Assembly: GCA_016165875.1 (NCBI GenBank)
Contig: JABBOT010000003.1
Coordinates: 23,206,441 to 23,270,440, forward strand
Direction of reading: 5' to 3'
Origin: Acanthopleura granulata
Lineage: Eukaryota > Mollusca > Polyplacophora > Chitonida > Chitonidae
Length of the DNA stretch: 64,000 bases
The position numbers and the translations under genes were made by a program. A model generated the notes under the pieces. It saw only the letters and a list, made by a program, of their open reading frames with translations, was not told the DNA's origin and searched no databases. Positions 12,301 through 22,000 of this stretch are shown one piece after another. Position 1 is the stretch's first letter. Every line of letters begins with the position of its first letter.

Positions 12301-15004
12301 TGAAAATAATGACTAATACCCTTTTTTCTTTTTGTTTTATTCGTCGTCATATGACTGAAATATTGTTAATTAAACCTCAAGCAATCCCCCTTTTTGTACA
12401 ATTTAAGAAAAACAGCAAAATTTGCTTAATTATTAACAATAAGCCCATTTTTTAACATGCAAAGCCTCTGGTAATAGGACTATTTAACATTTTAACAAAC
12501 CTACAAATTGTGAATACACATACATGTAAAATCAGAAAAATTCCACCACACTCCACTTTTTATAAGTTATGCATTATATAGGGGTTCACATGTACATGTA
12601 AAACGATGGTTAAAACTTCTTGATGCACATTTGTTTCTGAAGTCAGTGAAGTGTATGCTGTGTTAAGTTAAATTTCTTCAAATATACAGGCAGAGATGTG
12701 CACAAGACAACTTAAACTGTAGCATGCCTAGGTTTATACAAATTGACTTTTCAATCATTTATTTCTAAGAATATTCATGTGAACTTGAAGCCACAATGCC
12801 AACACACTCTCAAATATGAATAAATCAATTCTCTCTACAGTACAGATACTGTTAACATGTAGTGGCTCAATCAAAATTTATGATGCTAGCATACATTTAG
12901 TCGCTGGCTTGAACAGCACATACGGAAGAAACTCACCTTCACCACACTGACTGGCTTCTTGGCCAAATGGTAGCTGGTATAGCACAGGTATGTAAGGATG
13001 AAGATGAACGCTTTGTATCTGATATGTACAAAACAAAATAATACCAATAATACGTCTGTTTACTACAATAATACCTACATGTATAATTATACATATGTAT
13101 GTGACAACACTTGAGGAAAGCACCAAATAATTATATTAATTAGGTAAAATAAAACTGATAACTGAGTAAACATTCCTTCAGTCTAATTCACGTGTAATAG
13201 CATTATATTATCTGTTTATTAGGTAGATGGAAACTGTGGGTTGAAGTTGAGAGAAATAACATGGCAAATAGCATCATATTACCTATTTATTAGGTAGATG
13301 AAAGGTGTGGTTGAAGTTGAGAGAAGTAACATGTATTATACAAGGCTTACTTAATTTTCAAAATTCCTTTTAAAATACTTCTAATCTGAATAAGAGAACA
13401 TTTATCATGTTTCACTGATAGGAATTCAGACCTATTTGATATTGTAGCACCTACATGTGTCTGTACTTCTCACAGTGGCAATTGTAAATGTTTTGTAAAT
13501 TAAGTATAGACACACAGATGGGAGGGGGTCAGTGATTTTGTTCACTGCTATACTAATTTAATAGTGAAGTCAGCTTTAGTTTATTGCTAAAGATGCAGTG
13601 GGTGACAACATACTTTGTACTGTATGAAAACCAGGCTTTCGATCAAATAGAGGTCATGCTTGGACAGGCATAATCCACAGAACATTAGAGGCCAGTTTGT
13701 AAACCATTTGAGAGTTTGTAAACCATCTGAAAGTTTGTATGTAAGATTCTACAAATTAATTTTCTAGTTTTTAGATATACCATTTCTGAAGCTAGTAAAA
13801 TTGAACACTGTTCTCATGTTTATCCTTTATATTGCCTTACTGTAATGTGCATTACATAAACTTACAAAACATTTAAGATGAAGTTCATTGTAGGAAATGC
13901 AAATTCAGTCCAGATTTACATGTAACCATAAAACAATGCTTCCACATTTAACTTTTTTTAATAACACGAAACTACCAGAATATTGTTAATTAATACAGTG
14001 TACTTTTGCAGAGTACTTTACTGTATTATGCACAACAAAACTTCCCCAAGTTCACTGTGTGGGAGGGTGCTACTTCTGGCATGAATAAATTTTATATACA
14101 TATACACATATACACATATACTACATTAACAACTCTGATGACACTCCATGTATGTCTTTTGGTTCCCTGAATTTTATTGCTACTAATGTACCTTGTGTTG
14201 ACTGGCTACATGGCAACTTCACTGGCCACTGCTACCTCATTTTAACTATACCAGGGACTGATTCCACACAACAATTCTTAATAAGTCAACATTTAAAACT
14301 GAATACAATATGCAGGTTCAAGTTTAATTACGGCCCCAGGGAACTCACATTTGGATTTAAAATGTTTTAACAAACACTTGTTAAAATGTCTCCCATGGTA
14401 AAACATATGGTCTTAAAATAAGCAATTAAATCACATTTCAATTTCAGGACATTGGTAAAAACTGGTTTTGTGATAGCGATCCACCTTACAACCACTTTTA
14501 TGCTCATGTGGATTTACCCATGATGACACACGGAGACACCTACCTGGAATTGACAGTTAAGGCGTCTATGACTAAGGACAGACACTTTTTAACCGTCCTG
14601 GACACGATTTATGGAGGACAGCTTGGGCAGTATCAAAGTGTTAACAGTTTGCTTATAGAAGCGGACTGTGCTGTCATATCATCTACAGACCTATCACAGG
14701 CTACATTAAGAAGGACTATGCACAGCTTACAAAAAATCAAAAACTTGACTAAAACATCCAGGCTTAATCCTGAAATACTTTTGAACAGAAGACAACAAAG
14801 TTATATTTGTTGTCAACGCTACCTGCAACACTTCCCAGGCTGAGACACTTACAATAACAGTGGGTGAGTCAGTGACAGCTGACACTATGACAGATACACT
14901 AGTACATGTAGTAGCGGCAGTACATGTTGATTCTCTTACACTATATTTCTGTGGGTGGACCATATAGATGGCATCAAGACGATACCGATGGGAGGTGATG
15001 GCAT
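297..15004 (-). CDS. SLC37A2: SLC37A1/A2-like sugar-phosphate/phosphate antiporter, 5' twelve exons (partial)
   Basis: Twelve coding exons in order: 15004-14940, 13018-12937, 11783-11678, 10020-9942, 9584-9449, 8623-8547, 7865-7699, 7157-7114, 6623-6528, 3746-3678, 2689-2599 and 359-297. All have AG/GT splice borders and phases that join without a break, giving about 358 residues. Vertebrate SLC37A1/A2 are about 500-530 residues, so the last third lies left of base 1. Seen in the translation: YHLAKKPVSVVK after the first membrane segment, a WCDWPPFDK loop, TGWPSVVACMGNWYGKSKRG, MGIWNSHTSVGNILG, TPEDVDC, and LSTLFDVGGIAG after the central loop. Family knowledge: SLC37 proteins are MFS transporters of the ER membrane, and A1 and A2 exchange glucose-6-phosphate for phosphate. 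The central cytosolic loop (exons 8-10) is the least conserved part, as usual. I prefer A2 over A1, but an invertebrate copy may predate that split. The family call is very firm and the exact paralogue is not. Confidence 0.95.
360..2598 (-). other. SLC37-like intron 11
   Basis: Intronic, with no exon that fits the phase. It holds the inverted repeat at 1072-1261. The rest is AT-rich single-copy-looking sequence, including a chance plus-strand frame near 1777-2034 with no recognisable protein features. Confidence 0.8.
1072..1261. repeat. Inverted repeat, ~51-bp arms (MITE-like)
   Basis: The left arm 1072-1122 and the reverse complement of 1211-1261 agree at most positions. They share the core TTGCATTAGAAATGAC exactly, and both carry CCTAGT…GAGGTTG outside it. 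The spacer is ~88 bp and contains several CpGs. It could be a decayed miniature inverted-repeat transposon. No clear target-site duplication is visible. Confidence 0.7.
2599..2689 (-). CDS. SLC37A2: SLC37-like exon 11, helix 7
   Basis: Acceptor aattttacag and donor gtaagt. It encodes GVIEFALCLFFAKLVSYTF and then LFWLPFYIKNA, almost identical to the family consensus for helix 7 (FAKLVSYTFLFWLP-x-YI). Confidence 0.97.
2870..3055 (-). repeat. Possible dispersed repeat in SLC37-like intron 10
   Basis: Read on the minus strand, this stretch runs from a TGTCATGGCTCC start through 'gtactgtcttgctagacattcagc'-like text to a GT-rich end. I recognise the layout ('tgctagacactcagc…ggtgtgttgc') from dispersed repeats common in mollusc genomes. 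There is no second full copy in this window to confirm it. Confidence 0.35.
3678..3746 (-). CDS. SLC37A2: SLC37-like exon 10, end of central loop
   Basis: Encodes ETPLITSGSKDKPVTFLRAL and then MIP, matching the vertebrate AISFxGALxIPGVVEF approach to helix 7. The acceptor is ttgtattacag. The donor is gtaggt after CCA, a weaker site than others in the gene. A read-through would give V-G-I-E, so the border is set by the Gly-Val at the start of exon 11. Confidence 0.93.
3747..6527 (-). other. SLC37-like intron 9
   Basis: Intronic. It contains a minus-oriented SINE (about 4124-4272). The rest is AT-rich and shows no exon fitting the flanking phases. Open frames on both strands near 5049-5249 overlap each other and show no coding signs. 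Confidence 0.75.
4124..4272 (-). repeat. SINE copy 1 (tRNA-derived family, tail and core)
   Basis: Read on the minus strand, the tail is 'gaaatactcttgagtatgacg', then 'aaaacaccaa', then AAT repeats. Before it comes the 'gggtttcccctg' core. The tRNA-like head is degraded or missing. The tail is shared with the copies at 27.5 kb, 50.2 kb and 55.8 kb. Confidence 0.8.
6528..6623 (-). CDS. SLC37A2: SLC37-like exon 9, variable cytosolic loop
   Basis: A 96-bp phase 0-0 exon with acceptor tgttagcag and donor gtaaga. It encodes 32 polar residues beginning NVSLEVEAPSFEATNPVQD. No conserved motif is visible, as expected for this loop. The call rests on phase compatibility on both sides, an open frame and good splice sites. 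Confidence 0.8.
6640..6860 (-). repeat. SINE copy 2, with tRNA-like head
   Basis: Minus orientation. The tail lies at 6660-6705 (aatattctttagtac…aaaacaccaatga in reverse) and the core carries 'ccataatgatgg'. The Pol III B-box-like GGGAGTTCAAGCCC (reverse of 6778-6791) is followed outward by the tRNA-like 5' end near 6840. Confidence 0.8.
7114..7157 (-). CDS. SLC37A2: SLC37-like exon 8, start of central loop
   Basis: A 44-bp exon with acceptor tccttcatag and donor gtaaga. It encodes TPEDVDCPSPDHLGK, aligned to the vertebrate HPEDVDC after helix 6. It is too short to find without homology and phase. Confidence 0.93.
7699..7865 (-). CDS. SLC37A2: SLC37-like exon 7, helices 5-6
   Basis: Acceptor taattgtag and donor gtaagt. 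It encodes RGLIMGIWNSHTSVGNILGA, the segment FVEIAWGWSFVVPG, and a helix ending VIVFLFLVP. This is the best conserved exon in the gene. The first residue's codon is completed from exon 6 (AA plus A gives Lys). Confidence 0.98.
7866..8546 (-). other. SLC37-like intron 6, holding SINE copy 3
   Basis: Between exons 6 and 7. About 8050-8196 is a plus-oriented SINE. The flanking part 7900-8050 may be its degraded head. The overlapping open frames on the minus strand here are by-products of the SINE and of low stop density. Confidence 0.7.
8050..8196 (+). repeat. SINE copy 3
   Basis: Contains 'gggtcatgggttttcccc', 'accataatgctggctgctg' and the tail 'gtgaaatattcttgaatact', then AAATAAATGAATA. These match the same blocks in the copies at 27.6-27.77 kb and 55.77-55.88 kb. 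Confidence 0.78.
8547..8623 (-). CDS. SLC37A2: SLC37-like exon 6, TGWPSVV motif
   Basis: Acceptor attttcag and donor gtaagc. It encodes IVAGLFSSTGWPSVVACMGN and WYGKSK. TGWPSVV-x-C-x-G-N-W-(F/Y)-GK is a hallmark of SLC37A1/A2. Vertebrates have Gln-Thr before TGWP, whereas here it is Ser-Ser. Confidence 0.96.
9449..9584 (-). CDS. SLC37A2: SLC37-like exon 5, helices 3-4
   Basis: Acceptor ttgttcag and donor gtaagt. The translation begins GHVAERMNLRYFLTIGM and continues through FGFGYFFNIH to YYVIVQ. GERLPLRYYL and FGLGYFWNIH are the vertebrate equivalents. The R-x-x-L-R-Y loop between helices is the usual MFS cytosolic motif position. Confidence 0.96.
9942..10020 (-). CDS. SLC37A2: SLC37-like exon 4, helix 2
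   Basis: Acceptor tgtttcag and donor gtaagt. It encodes DKSDYDELLGSLDYAFLFAY and then AIGMFIS, matching the DKxxYxELLGxxDxAFLxAYAIGMFISG stretch of the family (part of the first MFS bundle). Confidence 0.95.
10118..10275 (-). repeat. SINE copy 4
   Basis: Minus orientation. The tail reads 'gttcttgagtatgatgtaaa' on the minus strand. The B-box-like region 'actgagttcaagtccat' (reverse of about 10205-10221) and the tRNA-like 'gacacaagagcctctcacc' are preserved. It lies in SLC37-like intron 3. Confidence 0.8.
10695..11128. repeat. Fold-back element, ~173-bp inverted arms
   Basis: The left arm 10695-10866 is an imperfect reverse complement of 10954-11128, with roughly 80% identity by eye and small indels. 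Shared blocks include ACGCATCATCTGA, GATTCCAAATAT / GGTTCCAAATAT, AGGTGCTAC and CACAGATTCTTTTT. The spacer of ~87 bp is unrelated AT-rich sequence. It lies in intron 3 of the SLC37-like gene, so the primary transcript could form a long hairpin. No transposase and no clear target duplication are visible. It could be a non-autonomous fold-back transposon or a local inverted duplication. Confidence 0.85.
11678..11783 (-). CDS. SLC37A2: SLC37-like exon 3, first lumenal loop
   Basis: Acceptor gtttcag and donor gtatgt. It starts in phase 0 with SVLHQNCS and ends TWCDWPPF plus the first base of Asp. The family has (S/G)xLHxNCS and WC(S/G)WAPFDK at these places. Two N-x-S/T sequons (NIS, NST) lie in the loop, which is predicted to face the lumen. 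Confidence 0.95.
11784..12936 (-). other. SLC37-like intron 2
   Basis: Intronic and AT-rich. Nothing repetitive or coding is recognised. Confidence 0.7.
12937..13018 (-). CDS. SLC37A2: SLC37-like exon 2, first transmembrane helix
   Basis: Flanked by acceptor catatcag and donor gtgagt. It encodes YKAFIFILTYLCYTSYHL followed by AKKPVSVVK. This is the first hydrophobic helix and the (S/A)(R/K)KP-V-S-V-V-K loop seen in all SLC37A1/A2 proteins. Confidence 0.95.
13196..13334. repeat. Tandem duplication, two ~70-bp units
   Basis: Units at 13196-13265 and 13267-13334 share 'tttattaggtagatg' and 'ttgaagttgagagaa', then TAACATG, with about ten differences. It is a local direct duplication inside intron 1. 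Confidence 0.9.
13694..13740. repeat. 19-bp tandem repeat, 2.5 units
   Basis: AGTTTGTAAACCATTTGAG is followed by AGTTTGTAAACCATCTGAA and a partial AGTTTGTAT. Confidence 0.9.
14448..14967 (+). pseudogene. Unidentified coding-like stretch with a frame break, antisense to SLC37-like intron 1
   Basis: A good acceptor (catttcaatttcag, ending 14447) leads into 132 stop-free codons (14448-14843) that begin DIGKNWFCDSDPPYNHFYAH. From 14785 to 14967 a second frame, shifted by one base, is open and encodes NKVIFVVNATCNTSQAETLT and more. The two frames together look like one protein broken by a single-base shift between about 14785 and 14843. The second part has N-x-S/T sequons, suggesting an extracellular domain. 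GC is higher than in the flanking intron. I do not recognise the family, and I found no donor site or partner exons. It may be a decayed gene fragment, an assembly error in a real exon, or chance. Its last bases overlap SLC37-like exon 1 on the other strand. Confidence 0.4.
14940..15004 (-). CDS. SLC37A2: SLC37-like exon 1, initiator Met
   Basis: The ATG at 15004-15002 opens 21 codons plus GT (MPSPPIGIVLMPSIWSTHR, then N-I-V). The donor is gtaaga. The phase-2 end fits exon 2 exactly, and the length and the P-x-G-I pattern match the N-terminus of vertebrate SLC37A1 (short cytosolic leader before the first helix). An in-frame TAG at 15040-15038 closes the upstream frame. The exon is inferred from position, phase and length, because this leader is poorly conserved. 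Confidence 0.72.
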
Positions 15005-16028
15005 GGCGATCGCTGATGTCTGTCCACCCCTAGCTTCCTAGTCTGGACAAGGGCGAGCAATACTCAGCTCAGAAATTGACAACTCCGGTGTGAGCTCAAA
15101 GGATGTTTGTAGAACTGTCACGTGCGCTTTTTCCGAAGTGAATACCATTGGTATTCTCCAAGCTTCGGACATTTCCGTGATATGTCTTGGTGCCAATCCG
15201 TGACACCGAAGAACCCCGAATACGTCCATTTATCACATACACTTTACGTTAAAAGATAAAACGAATTGTTGTGTAGAATTATTATTTTACTTTTATTTAT
15301 TTGAAACCAATGAGTTATATTTTTTGTAATATTATTATTGTCCAGTGAGCTTGATACTCAGGCACAAGTGCGACCCTTGTAAAGTAGTTCTGTAGGCGAA
15401 ATAAATACGCTAATGGGAACCAAATAAAAATAATCCTTGCACTAAAGATGATGATTCAAAAAAATAAGCGTGAGCATATTGCTGCAAATGTCCTCATGTA
15501 ATAACAAGAATAGATTTTTCTTACATCGTAGATTATTGCTTTATAGTTTTAGCTTAGTGACGTCATTCAGAATAGTCAATTGCCGATGAGGAAGTGATTA
15601 GGTTTACCGTCTGAACATCGAGGAAACGTAAAAATTTAGCGTTGTTCCGTCGTATTGTTTTCTTAAATTCTTACAATCATAATCTTTTTATGAAACTGGG
15701 ACTTTATTTGTGTAGTGTTTCAAACTTTTCTAGGTTACTGAACTTTTGGCAAGCTTTGTTAAGTTTCATGTGTTCTGAGTGCAACTACAACTTCCCTGTG
15801 CCTCTGGTGTGTGACTCTAGCAACTAAACGCACCTAGGATCAAAAGTATGTGCCTGAAAGTAGATAAGGAATGCATTTAGACACTCAGCATATTTGATTC
15901 TGTTTGTAAGTCGCGCACTTGAGCGATTATTCGTGGAATCTGGAGTTACAGGAACATCAGTGAAAGAAGATATAAATGCTTTCTCAAATGTAACTCGCCA
16001 ATTTTGTTCTGGGATCAAGTCTGTAAGG
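15005..16028. promoter_or_regulatory. Divergent promoter region between SLC37-like and RhoGEF genes
   Basis: About 1 kb separates the minus-strand ATG (15004) from the first plus-strand candidate ATG (16029). The section 15000-15240 is GC- and CpG-richer than the introns. A cAMP-response-element-like TGACGTCA lies at about 15558-15565 and is a perfect 8-bp palindrome. No TATA box is convincing in this AT-rich context. Transcription starts are not determinable from sequence alone. Apart from the upstream frame at 15038-15229, nothing else is recognised here. Confidence 0.6.
15038..15229 (-). other. Upstream open reading frame in the SLC37-like leader
   Basis: A 63-codon frame (starting MDVFGVLRCHGLAP) ends with TAG at 15040-15038, in the same frame as the main ATG 33 bases further on. 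It has no recognisable domain. If transcribed with the gene it would be an upstream ORF that could lower translation. It could also be an unrelated chance frame in this GC-richer patch. Confidence 0.4.
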
Positions 16029-16048
16029 ATGTCTTTGTCCAGCACCAG
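16029..16048 (+). CDS. ARHGEF11: RhoGEF candidate first coding exon a (MSLSSTR)
   Basis: ATG at 16029, six codons plus AG, and a strong donor gtaagt. It joins in phase to 30933 to give MSLSSTRLGSLSSKEEG, which resembles the vertebrate ARHGEF11 start (MS…RLSSLSS). The frame is open upstream to a TAG near 15858 but has no other ATG there. The 5' end of the exon is unknown. It lies next to the divergent promoter. Confidence 0.72.
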
Positions 16049-19000
16049 GTAAGTTGTCCTGTCATATTGATAATCATTGGTGTGGTATTTGTATACATAG
16101 CATGCTAATCCCTTAACAGACGCTTCTGACAGATATATTCAGCATGCTTTGAAACTCTTTTGATAGTTATATGGCAACATGCACTCAAATACCCTGACCC
16201 TCCTAATCATCCCAAAAGACAGGCGGTATTCACTATTTTACTTGTGTCTACCACTACACTTGCACTGAGAGTGAGACAGTAGTGAAAATGATGTCAAAAT
16301 AAATGGAGGTTATTACAAAAGTCTACTTCACAGCAAAGTAAGTCCAAAACTCCAAAACTTTTGTCTGGTTGTTTATATCAGGTAGCCCGTTACGTGTTGC
16401 TTTCCATCAAATTCCTTGTGACTTCTTTCGTAAGTTTATTCATATTTGCCTGAATTAGTCTAGGCGATTGAAAACTGGACAAATGAGGGATGACCTATCA
16501 AATGTCATTAAAGTGACAAAAGATTCTGACATATCCTTACCACATTCATCTGTCTTAAACAGGTTTGAGATACACATTTTGTCATAACAAACCAAATGGT
16601 CTAGCAGCAGAGACGCCAGGATCCAGACATAACATGCTGTTTGATGGAAGTTCAAACCCGGCAATTCTCTCCAGACATGTAAAGGCCACACATGATATAC
16701 TGTGACTGATAGGTCTATAGCTAATCATTTAGCTAAAAAAAAAATATTTGCAATTAACCAAATCAGCATTTCAGTTTTCAGGAATCTTGCAAAGTTACCT
16801 AAGACGGTCTTACAAACAAATGTAGCTACATTGAATACATATTTTATATATGATCAGGTCTGACAGCTTAGCTATTATCATAAAATCACATTTGTTGGAA
16901 TCCTGAAATGGGTTTTATCCACATCATAATTGCACTTATTTTTCATAGTGAACCCTATCCTGTGTGATTCATGTAGAGCTCATTGTAATTCTTCAACCTT
17001 TTCACAGGCTTGCAAGGTGTTTATTCAGGCATATTCTGAATGCAGTATTCAGTGTTGGACTGATACATTTATACTTTTTGTGAAGCCTTCAAACCGACCA
17101 ATCCAACAAGTTTAGTTTTGTCTCCAAAGCCAAATTAAAAATGTGCAAAAATTGCACTGAAAGGTGCTCTTGCATATGCGAAAAGGTTGAGGAATTAGTG
17201 TATGCAAGTTTGTGAATTCATGAGACTTTCACATTGTCGGCCTTTGTGGCCTTGTGTTTAGTGTGGTAGCACCAAGGTAGTCACTGTGAGTTGACACCCA
17301 GCTCTGGCGAGCTTCCTGTGCAACGGTACATGTGGATGTTCATGGATTTCCTCAGGACTCCCAGTTTCTGCCGCACCATAAGGCTAGCCGTAATTGTATG
17401 AGAGAGTTATTCTTCAGTACGCTAGCACATGAAACTCACAGAAACAAGAAACCTGCTTAAACCAGAAGGTGCAAAATATACTTTTTACCTACATCTCTGC
17501 TGAATTTATATAGGGGTTATCTTTAAGGCAAAGACCATTCTGCTATGGTTGAGGTACATGTACTGGCCCTTCAACCACTACCAAGCTACATAGAAGTGCT
17601 ACTCTTATAATATCATCGAGTATATCTCACCAAGCTGTTGCAAGTATATCCGCTGATAAAGGTAGCTGTGATCTTCGTTAAAACAACCTGATTACCTACA
17701 TGTAGTGATCAGAGAACCAATCACTGCAGAAATGCCTCAGAGACAGGAAAATCGATACACAAAATATGATTGCATGGTTTGCGTCATGTGACCCAATTTA
17801 AAGCTTTAATGACAAGACGGACTCTACGTGTGATCTGGACAAGAGACATGTAAAGGTGATCTTAATAATTTTTATCATCAGTAAGCTTTTAAGCTTTTCA
17901 GAAGCTGGTCATGCAAATGAAGTGACATTGAAATGAGATAGAGATGTACATGCAGTGTCGACGGGCAAGAGAAAGTCACTGTGCTACAATGCACTTGCGT
18001 TGACTCGATCTACTCAAAGTAAAAACAAAAACAACAGTCGATAACTAGTTCATCCGAAATGTATGTTGGAAGGCTAAACTGTTTTGAATATGGGGGCTGT
18101 TCAACATACGAGAGGATAAACTTCGTTCCAATGGGTTTCCATTAGTGTGATACAGAATTCAGTCAGGGATGTTGTTGCTGTGTCAAGGTAAACATTCTTA
18201 GTTTACCAGGGGGTATATGTAGACACGTTTCATTGGTTGATGCAGCTTGTAAATATTCATGTCACAGGGAATTTCTAAGTTGACTTAAAACAAAAATCAC
18301 AGCTGCCTTTATCAGTGGGTATGGGCAAAAAGCAAGGAAAGGTATACCTGGTTATATTATGAGCGTAATGAAATACAGGTTCAAAACAGGCCTAGACCAA
18401 AGAATTTGTGGATTCCCATAATGTTGCTATTCATGGGACCATAATTGGTGACTGACAGCAGTCATTGATGTTCATGTGTCTGCTTCAGCTGTCTGACGTT
18501 CACAAATAGAAAACTACTTGACTTTCACCAGTACGTTGTACATACCTGTGTGTCACATGTGGGAAAATTCATCAGTAATTTACCAAATGGCTGTTGTTTA
18601 CCCTGCACACCTTTGGCTTACTACTGACCGCACTCTCCAGAACCATGTCATTTATGTGGAAGAGTAACCTGAAAGCAGATAATTCAGTGGGTCCTTTTTT
18701 GCTTTGCAATACTTTCCATTCAAACTCATTGCCTGCTCTTATCCTGTTTACTTGTATACATGTATGTTTGCTACCCATAGTAAAATGTTGTCCTTTAAAC
18801 CTAAAGTTCATCATCAGACCCAGAGAGTTAATAAACTAATGCATGGATCATATAGCCCTGTGCCACGCTGTTCCCTTTCTAACACTGAAAAGCATATTCA
18901 TGCATGCATATATAAATGTATATAAATACATACATATATACATATACACTTCTTCACGAAGAAATGAATATACAACCCAGTACTGTGTAGATCTACACAT

Positions 19001-22000
19001 TCACAAAAACAACCAGCAGTAAAATATAACAATATCTTTGTTTATCAATGCTACATGTAACATCATTTCATTTACAATAAAAACTATTCCTCTCAATGGC
19101 CTTCAAATACAAAACAATATGTAGTAAACAAATTTAGTGTACTACAGAATCATATCAAAATATATAACAAATACATGTGTAACAGAACTCTTAAAATGGC
19201 TTGAGATGTATTCTTTAAGTTTGGAAGAGTTAACACTTTTACACAACTGAGCAAATATATGGACAGAAATATCAAACAGATATGCTATTATCTAGATGAT
19301 TGATAAAGTGAAAGCATACATTCAAAACAGAAAAAAAAGCCAAAATTAACTTTTAAAAAATCCACAGAATTTTGCTAAAAAAAGAAACCATAAGAATACC
19401 TGAGTAAGTAAGCATGTGTTTGTGGTCATTGTGTTGATTTACATATATGTCAATACCTTTTTACCCAAATATGTGAAAACAGCCAAAACAATGTTATGCC
19501 ATATTTATAAGATGGCCTCCAGAAGTGAATTTTCATACTAAACTATTTTAATTGTAGCAAGGTTGTTATCTGTCAAAATGTGGAGCACATATAACAGATT
19601 ACAAGAGAATTCATGCGACTATTTGTGAGAAGAAGTCATTTGAATGTTTCAGCAAATTCAAACGTGAGCAACATGTCACATGACCTGTGATGCCCCATTT
19701 TTCATGTGCAACTATTCAGCATGCATACCCTACAGATTTGGTCCAGTGGTTATCTGTGCAGCTGCTTCACAAATTTGGTTTGTAATAATAATGGGGACAA
19801 AAACGATATGATATCTGACATGCAATCACCAGTCACCTGATGAGAAAGAAAAACTAAGAGCAATATCTGAGAACCATCCCAAAGATCTGTCCCAGCCAGC
19901 AGATGAAACAGGGCAGTGGGCGACATCCCATGACCTCCTTCCCCATGTACAAGTTATAGCACAGTCATAATCATGTCTGGTAATGGATGGATGGCAAATG
20001 TTCTGTCCTGTTGGTGTCTCACTGTGACAGTGTCTGATAGTGTACAACAGTCCCTATTTCAGAATACACTTTCTGAACTTCCAGCGTCTTTTGTGAATAG
20101 GTAAGAGGTACATGTGCAAGTTTGTCAAAATTTTGACATTTTGACTCCCTGCTCCTGGACGTATTAAAAAAAAATGTGTAAAAATGTACATTTTCTAGCA
20201 CCTTTGAAAAATATCTTTACTGATTTATCAGGTGTCATCAGCATCATGTCGCCTTGAAAATCAGGTTTGATGTGAAATATACCTACATGTACACGAAGTT
20301 GTATCAGCGAACATGTGAGGTTAACCCCCAATCAAAATAAAGCAAAAATAAAATCATTGAATATGGAATTATCATTGTGCTGAATCTTATATTGCTATAC
20401 ATTATACTGAACTCGGTTCATATTACTGTGTCCTATGCTAAACCTATTATCCAGGTTAGAATTGTTTTCACACAGGAAGTACAGTGTTTAGGGTTACCTT
20501 GTATTTTTTCATATGCATGGAGAGAAAGGTCACAGTGAAAGGCAGCATTAGGGCTCCGATTATCTGCTTGCTCTTTTTTCCTCATGTTTATTGGCCATTG
20601 GTAGCCTGATATATTTTGATGTGTTCAATTTTAACAATTAAAATCAGATTGCATGTTCTTCAACCACTGGATTGACATTGACCTGAATGTAACCCCCTAC
20701 ATTTAACAATACCTAGCAAAGTCGCTGCTTCCGCTGTATCAACCAATGACATTTGCTGTTTTCAAATATCTGGTGCGGATTATTAATTTCAGCAAACTAA
20801 GTTGTTGTCCGAGATTGTTCATACAGTAGATGTATGGTGAGCGCAAGCAATGCTCAAACCTCACATCTGCCACTCCTGATTACAAAACCACTGTGACCAA
20901 CTGATTGCACCCCAAAAATGCAAGATGTTGGATGTGGATTTGACTAGCTAGATATATGTGGATTGCATTTTCATGGTGCAGATAGTCAGTCACAACGGTT
21001 TTATAACAAGGAGTCTTGGACATTGAATTTGAGTGTAACTGGTGACAGCGTTATTTTGTAGTGCAAATTCCAACTTCTGAGCAATGTTGGATTATAGTTT
21101 AAATGACTGCATAAGCGAAAAACATAACTACTTCAAGTTGATTGTCTCATCTCACAGAAATCAAGGAATGGACTCTAGGAATGTCAGACCTAGATCAACT
21201 GTTAGAGATAAGTACGTTTTGAGATGTCCATGCTATTGATTAAACAATACAGGGCGTTTTTGACTGCTATGTTATATCCATATTGTTGTTGCACCTTTCA
21301 GAAAGTAGCAGTGCCCAAAAAAGACTCAGCCTCTCATCCTCCATGGGTTCTAATAACATTACAGTAACTGTAAAAGAACCTGTAGCTGAGGGGACATTTG
21401 ATTCGCATTTGGATAAATTAAAGCTGTAACAATTTCAAATAGGGAGAGAAGGTAAATGCAACCTAAATTGCACAAACTATAACATCAAGTAAATGAACAC
21501 AACTCATGATATGAACTGAATTAATACAACTTGTCACACCAATGGAAGTAGCAAAGCCAGTGATACCTACCGAATTAGCATGACTGATAACAAGATTCAC
21601 ACGGGTCCTTGAAACCTGGAAAGATCTTGTTTGTTTTTTCCCTTTTTTTCCCCAGGCCTTGAAAGTGCTTGAAATCGACTGTTTTGCAATATAGGTCCTT
21701 GAAAGTGCTGAAGTTGATGTGGCTGAGTGAAATGTCACATGTATGGAAGAATAAAATTTATATTTGTAAAGCCTTTTATTTTGATAGTAGGCCTATTTGT
21801 ATCTGGTTTGCCATCTAAACCATCTTGAGTGGTGGTACCATCACTTCAACTTAAAAATCTGTTGGGTACTTGAATCTGGTTCAAGTTTTAGTTCCTGGAA
21901 AGTTCAGGAAAAATCCTTAAATTTATCTTCTTATGACCCATGTGAAACCTGTGACTGTAGTGGCCGAATTATCCCAATTGCTGATACCAGCTCAATTAAT

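Larger units (their letters stand above)
13019..14939 (-). other. SLC37-like intron 1
   Basis: Holds two tandem repeats (13196-13334 and 13694-13740), a short ATACAC run near 14096-14120, and a plus-strand coding-like stretch from 14448. No further minus-strand exon fits the phase between exons 1 and 2. Confidence 0.65.

Noticed and set aside
21598..21946. 'ccttgaaagt'-rich block as a gene fragment
   Set aside because: Open only briefly, and similar text recurs near 57490. Better explained as an inserted repeat within the minisatellite.
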